Origin: Sphingobium fontiphilum | Lineage (GTDB): Bacteria > Pseudomonadota > Alphaproteobacteria > Sphingomonadales > Sphingomonadaceae | NCBI RefSeq assembly: GCF_014196635.1 | Contig: NZ_JACIEB010000001.1 | Coordinates: 186,001 to 250,000 of the forward strand | Length of the DNA stretch: 64,000 nt | Direction: 5' to 3' | Shown here: one piece after another, positions 61,783 to 64,000 of the stretch | How positions within the stretch are numbered: position 1 is the stretch's first letter | How the letters are laid out: each line of letters begins with the position of its first letter | Notes under the pieces: model-generated | Told to the model about the DNA's origin: nothing | The model's input: the letters and a program-made list of their open reading frames with translations, nothing else | Databases searched by the model: none | Program-made: the position numbers and the translations under genes

Positions 61783-63584
61783 TGAGCGAAGCCTACAAGA
61801 TCATCGATCACACCTATGACACCGTGGTGGTGGGCGCTGGCGGGTCCGGCCTGCGCGCGACCATGGGCAGCGCCGAAGCGGGCCTGAAGACCGCCTGCAT
61901 CACCAAGCTGTTCCCCACCCGCAGCCATACCGTTGCGGCGCAGGGCGGCATCGCCGCCAGCCTTGGCAACAACTCGCCCGACCACTGGACCTGGCACATG
62001 TACGACACCGTCAAGGGGTCGGACTGGCTGGGCGATCAGGACGCGATCGAATATATGGTGCGCGAAGCGCCCGCCGCCGTGATCGAGCTGGAACATGCAG
62101 GCGTGCCGTTCAGCCGCAACAAGGATGGCACCATTTATCAGCGTCCGTTCGGCGGCCACATGCAGAATATGGGCGCCGGCCCGCCGGTGCAGCGCACCTG
62201 CGCCGCCGCCGACCGCACTGGCCATGCCATGCTTCACGCCCTCTATCAGCAGAGCCTGAAGTACGACGCCGACTTCTACATCGAATATTTCGCCATCGAC
62301 CTGATCATGGAAAACGGCGAATGTCGGGGCGTCATCGCCATCTGCATGGAAGATGGCTCGATCCACCGGTTCAAGGCTCATGCCGTCGTGCTGGCGACGG
62401 GCGGCTATGGGCGCGCCTATTTCTCCGCGACGTCGGCCCATAGCTGCACCGGCGACGGCGGCGGCATGGTGCTGCGCGCGGGCCTGCCGCTGCAGGATCT
62501 GGAGTTCGTGCAATTCCACCCGACCGGCATTTACGGCGCGGGCGTGCTGATCACCGAAGGCGCGCGCGGCGAAGGCGGCTATCTGACCAACTCCGAGGGC
62601 GAGCGTTTCATGGAACGCTATGCCCCGTCGGCCAAGGATCTGGCGTCGCGCGACGTCGTGTCGCGTTCGATGGCGATGGAAATGCGCGAAGGGCGCGGCG
62701 TCGGTCCGAACAAGGATCACATCTTCCTGCACCTCGATCATATCGATCCCAAGGTGCTGGCGGAGCGTCTGCCGGGCATCACCGAAAGCGGCAAGATCTT
62801 CGCGGGCGTCGACCTGACGCGCCAGCCGCTGCCGGTCTGTCCGACCGTCCACTATAATATGGGCGGCATCCCGTGCAACTATCATGGCCAGGTTGTGACC
62901 AAGGTGGGCGACGATCCTGAAGTCGTGGTGCCGGGCCTTTACGCTGTCGGCGAAGCCGCTTGCGTGTCGGTCCATGGCGCCAACCGCCTCGGCTCCAACT
63001 CGCTGATCGACCTTGTCGTGTTCGGCCGCGCCACCGGCCTGCACCTCAAGGAAACGCTCAAGCCCAATGGCCCGCACAAGCCGCTACCCGCGGATTCGGC
63101 CGACCTGGCGCTTTCGCGCCTCGATCATTATCGCAACGCCAAGGGCAGCGTGCCGACCGCGCAGATCCGCCTGGAAATGCAGCGGACGATGCAAAGGCAC
63201 GCCGCCGTGTTCCGCGACAGCGCCCTGCTGTCGGAAGGCGTCGAGAAAATGGGTCAGGTCAACAAAAGCATGGAACATGTCGGCATCACCGACCGTTCGC
63301 TGATCTGGAACACCGACCTGATCGAGACGCTCGAACTCGACAATCTGATGTCGCAGGCCGTGTGCACCATGACCAGCGCCGAAGCCCGCAAGGAAAGCCG
63401 CGGCGCTCATGCGCATGAGGATTTCCCGAACCGCGACGACGAAAACTGGATGAAGCACACGATAAGCTGGTTCGAAGGCTGGGGGGGAACGGGCGGCAAG
63501 GTGACGCTCGATTACCGACCGGTTCACGATTACACGCTGACCGACGAAGCGGAATATGTGAAGCCCAAGGCGCGCGTTTACTAA
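61782..63584 (+). CDS. sdhA: Succinate dehydrogenase flavoprotein subunit
   Basis: A 600-residue catalytic subunit oxidising succinate to fumarate. The FAD motif [20 protein letters not shown] opens the protein, and the covalent flavin His is in [11 protein letters not shown] near residue 48. Substrate-site segments are [33 protein letters not shown] and [29 protein letters not shown] is the other conserved block. The iron-sulfur subunit gene sdhB does not follow; a strong terminator closes the operon after this gene. Confidence 0.97.
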   Translation: MSEAYKIIDHTYDTVVVGAGGSGLRATMGSAEAGLKTACITKLFPTRSHTVAAQGGIAASLGNNSPDHWTWHMYDTVKGSDWLGDQDAIEYMVREAPAAVIELEHAGVPFSRNKDGTIYQRPFGGHMQNMGAGPPVQRTCAAADRTGHAMLHALYQQSLKYDADFYIEYFAIDLIMENGECRGVIAICMEDGSIHRFKAHAVVLATGGYGRAYFSATSAHSCTGDGGGMVLRAGLPLQDLEFVQFHPTGIYGAGVLITEGARGEGGYLTNSEGERFMERYAPSAKDLASRDVVSRSMAMEMREGRGVGPNKDHIFLHLDHIDPKVLAERLPGITESGKIFAGVDLTRQPLPVCPTVHYNMGGIPCNYHGQVVTKVGDDPEVVVPGLYAVGEAACVSVHGANRLGSNSLIDLVVFGRATGLHLKETLKPNGPHKPLPADSADLALSRLDHYRNAKGSVPTAQIRLEMQRTMQRHAAVFRDSALLSEGVEKMGQVNKSMEHVGITDRSLIWNTDLIETLELDNLMSQAVCTMTSAEARKESRGAHAHEDFPNRDDENWMKHTISWFEGWGGTGGKVTLDYRPVHDYTLTDEAEYVKPKARVY

Positions 63585-63612
63585 GACGACGTCTGAAAGA
63601 CTGAACAAAGGG

Positions 63613-63644
63613 AACAGGGCTCCGTCGGGGCCCTGTTTCTTTTT
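63613..63644 (+). terminator. Rho-independent terminator after sdhA
   Basis: AACAGGGC (63613-63620) pairs with GCCCTGTT (63630-63637) around a 9-base loop and is followed by TCTTTTT. It ends the sdhCDA transcript. Confidence 0.9.
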
Positions 63645-63772
63645 GGCGTCAGCGATGTCCACGACCTCGATGTTTCGGGATGGCGGTGGAGGCGCTTCTG
63701 GCCGGGGAATGAAGCTTGTGCGGTTCACGGCATGACGTCAATATGGGCCGCCCCGAACAGGAGAATGCCAGA

Positions 63773-64000
63773 ATGAGCGGTCAGCGCAGCCCAGGCGGCA
63801 AACTTCTGCTCTGCATCCTTCTGGGGCTGTTGCTGGCGGTTCCCCTGTTCGCCACCTATTTGCTGGTCTGGGACCGGCAATCGCAATCGGAAACCGCGCG
63901 CGCCGCCATTGCGCAGGGTTGGGGCGGGCCGCAACTGATCGCCGGGCCGGTGGTCGTGATCCCCTACACCGCCGAGGAAACCGAAAATGTCGTGGAGAAC
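63773..64000 (+). CDS. creD: CreD-family inner-membrane protein, N-terminal fragment (window end)
   Basis: The first 76 codons only; the gene runs past the window. An N-terminal transmembrane helix (KLLLCILLGLLLAVPLFATYLLVW) is followed by RAAIAQGWGGPQLIAGPVVVIPY, the conserved CreD segment. CreD is an inner-membrane protein of unknown biochemical function, linked to envelope stress and colicin tolerance in E. coli. GGAG lies 9 bases before the ATG at 63773. Confidence 0.88.
   Translation, partial: MSGQRSPGGKLLLCILLGLLLAVPLFATYLLVWDRQSQSETARAAIAQGWGGPQLIAGPVVVIPYTAEETENVVEN

Overview
The window is GC-rich alphaproteobacterial chromosome, most likely from a sphingomonad (Sphingobium/Sphingomonas-like). 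This rests on the C4-type 5-aminolevulinate synthase, the hflK-hflC-degQ order, ETF-ubiquinone oxidoreductase, a bifunctional NAD(P)HX repair enzyme, and the general look of the proteins. An ornithine decarboxylase with the carboxy(nor)spermidine route to spermidine fits Sphingobium or Novosphingobium better than homospermidine-making Sphingomonas, but genus placement is inference. No rRNA, tRNA or CRISPR array was seen.

Layout. 1-3.0 kb: the end of an RND efflux operon (pump and outer-membrane lipoprotein), followed by a decayed IS110-family transposase. 3.3-16.8 kb: a five-gene minus-strand operon encoding, in transcription order, a secreted TPR-CHAT protein, a CHASE2 adenylate/guanylate cyclase, a small exported orphan protein, a TpsB/FhaC outer-membrane transporter and its 1,897-residue TpsA exoprotein. 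This is the most system-like locus of the window. 17.0-18.2 kb: a Tat-exported flavoprotein of the D-amino-acid oxidase fold with circularly permuted motifs. 18.3-23.5 kb: cmk, then Kdo synthesis (kdsA, kdsB, kdsD), a histidine phosphatase and manA. 23.6-34.8 kb: housekeeping (rsmB, TPR protein, HerA-like ATPase, degQ-hflC-hflK, mrp, moaB, lytic transglycosylase, UDG-like protein).

34.9-42.8 kb: a plus-strand run (ETF-QO, TPR protein, ispE, N-formylglutamate amidohydrolase, small lipoprotein, NAD(P)HX epimerase/dehydratase, RNA methyltransferase) with mostly overlapping or closely spaced genes. It ends at a hairpin shared with the converging polyamine operon (42.9-46.7 kb). 46.8-50.3 kb: an alpha/beta-hydrolase-like gene divergent from btaAB, which make the phosphate-free betaine lipid DGTS and are preceded by an 11-bp tandem array resembling Pho boxes. 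50.4-50.8 kb: a GIY-YIG nuclease gene packed between near-identical inverted repeats, probably a small REP-associated mobile unit. 50.9-60.8 kb: hemA, murI, a radical SAM protein, a YbjN protein, a dienelactone hydrolase, a second exported CHAT protein, prmA and a soluble chemoreceptor. 61.0-64.0 kb: sdhCDA closed by a strong terminator with no adjacent sdhB, then the start of creD.

Many starts were moved inward to an ATG, GTG or TTG with a Shine-Dalgarno sequence or a stop-start overlap; the reason is given in each entry. Domain names come from reading the protein sequences, not from database searches.
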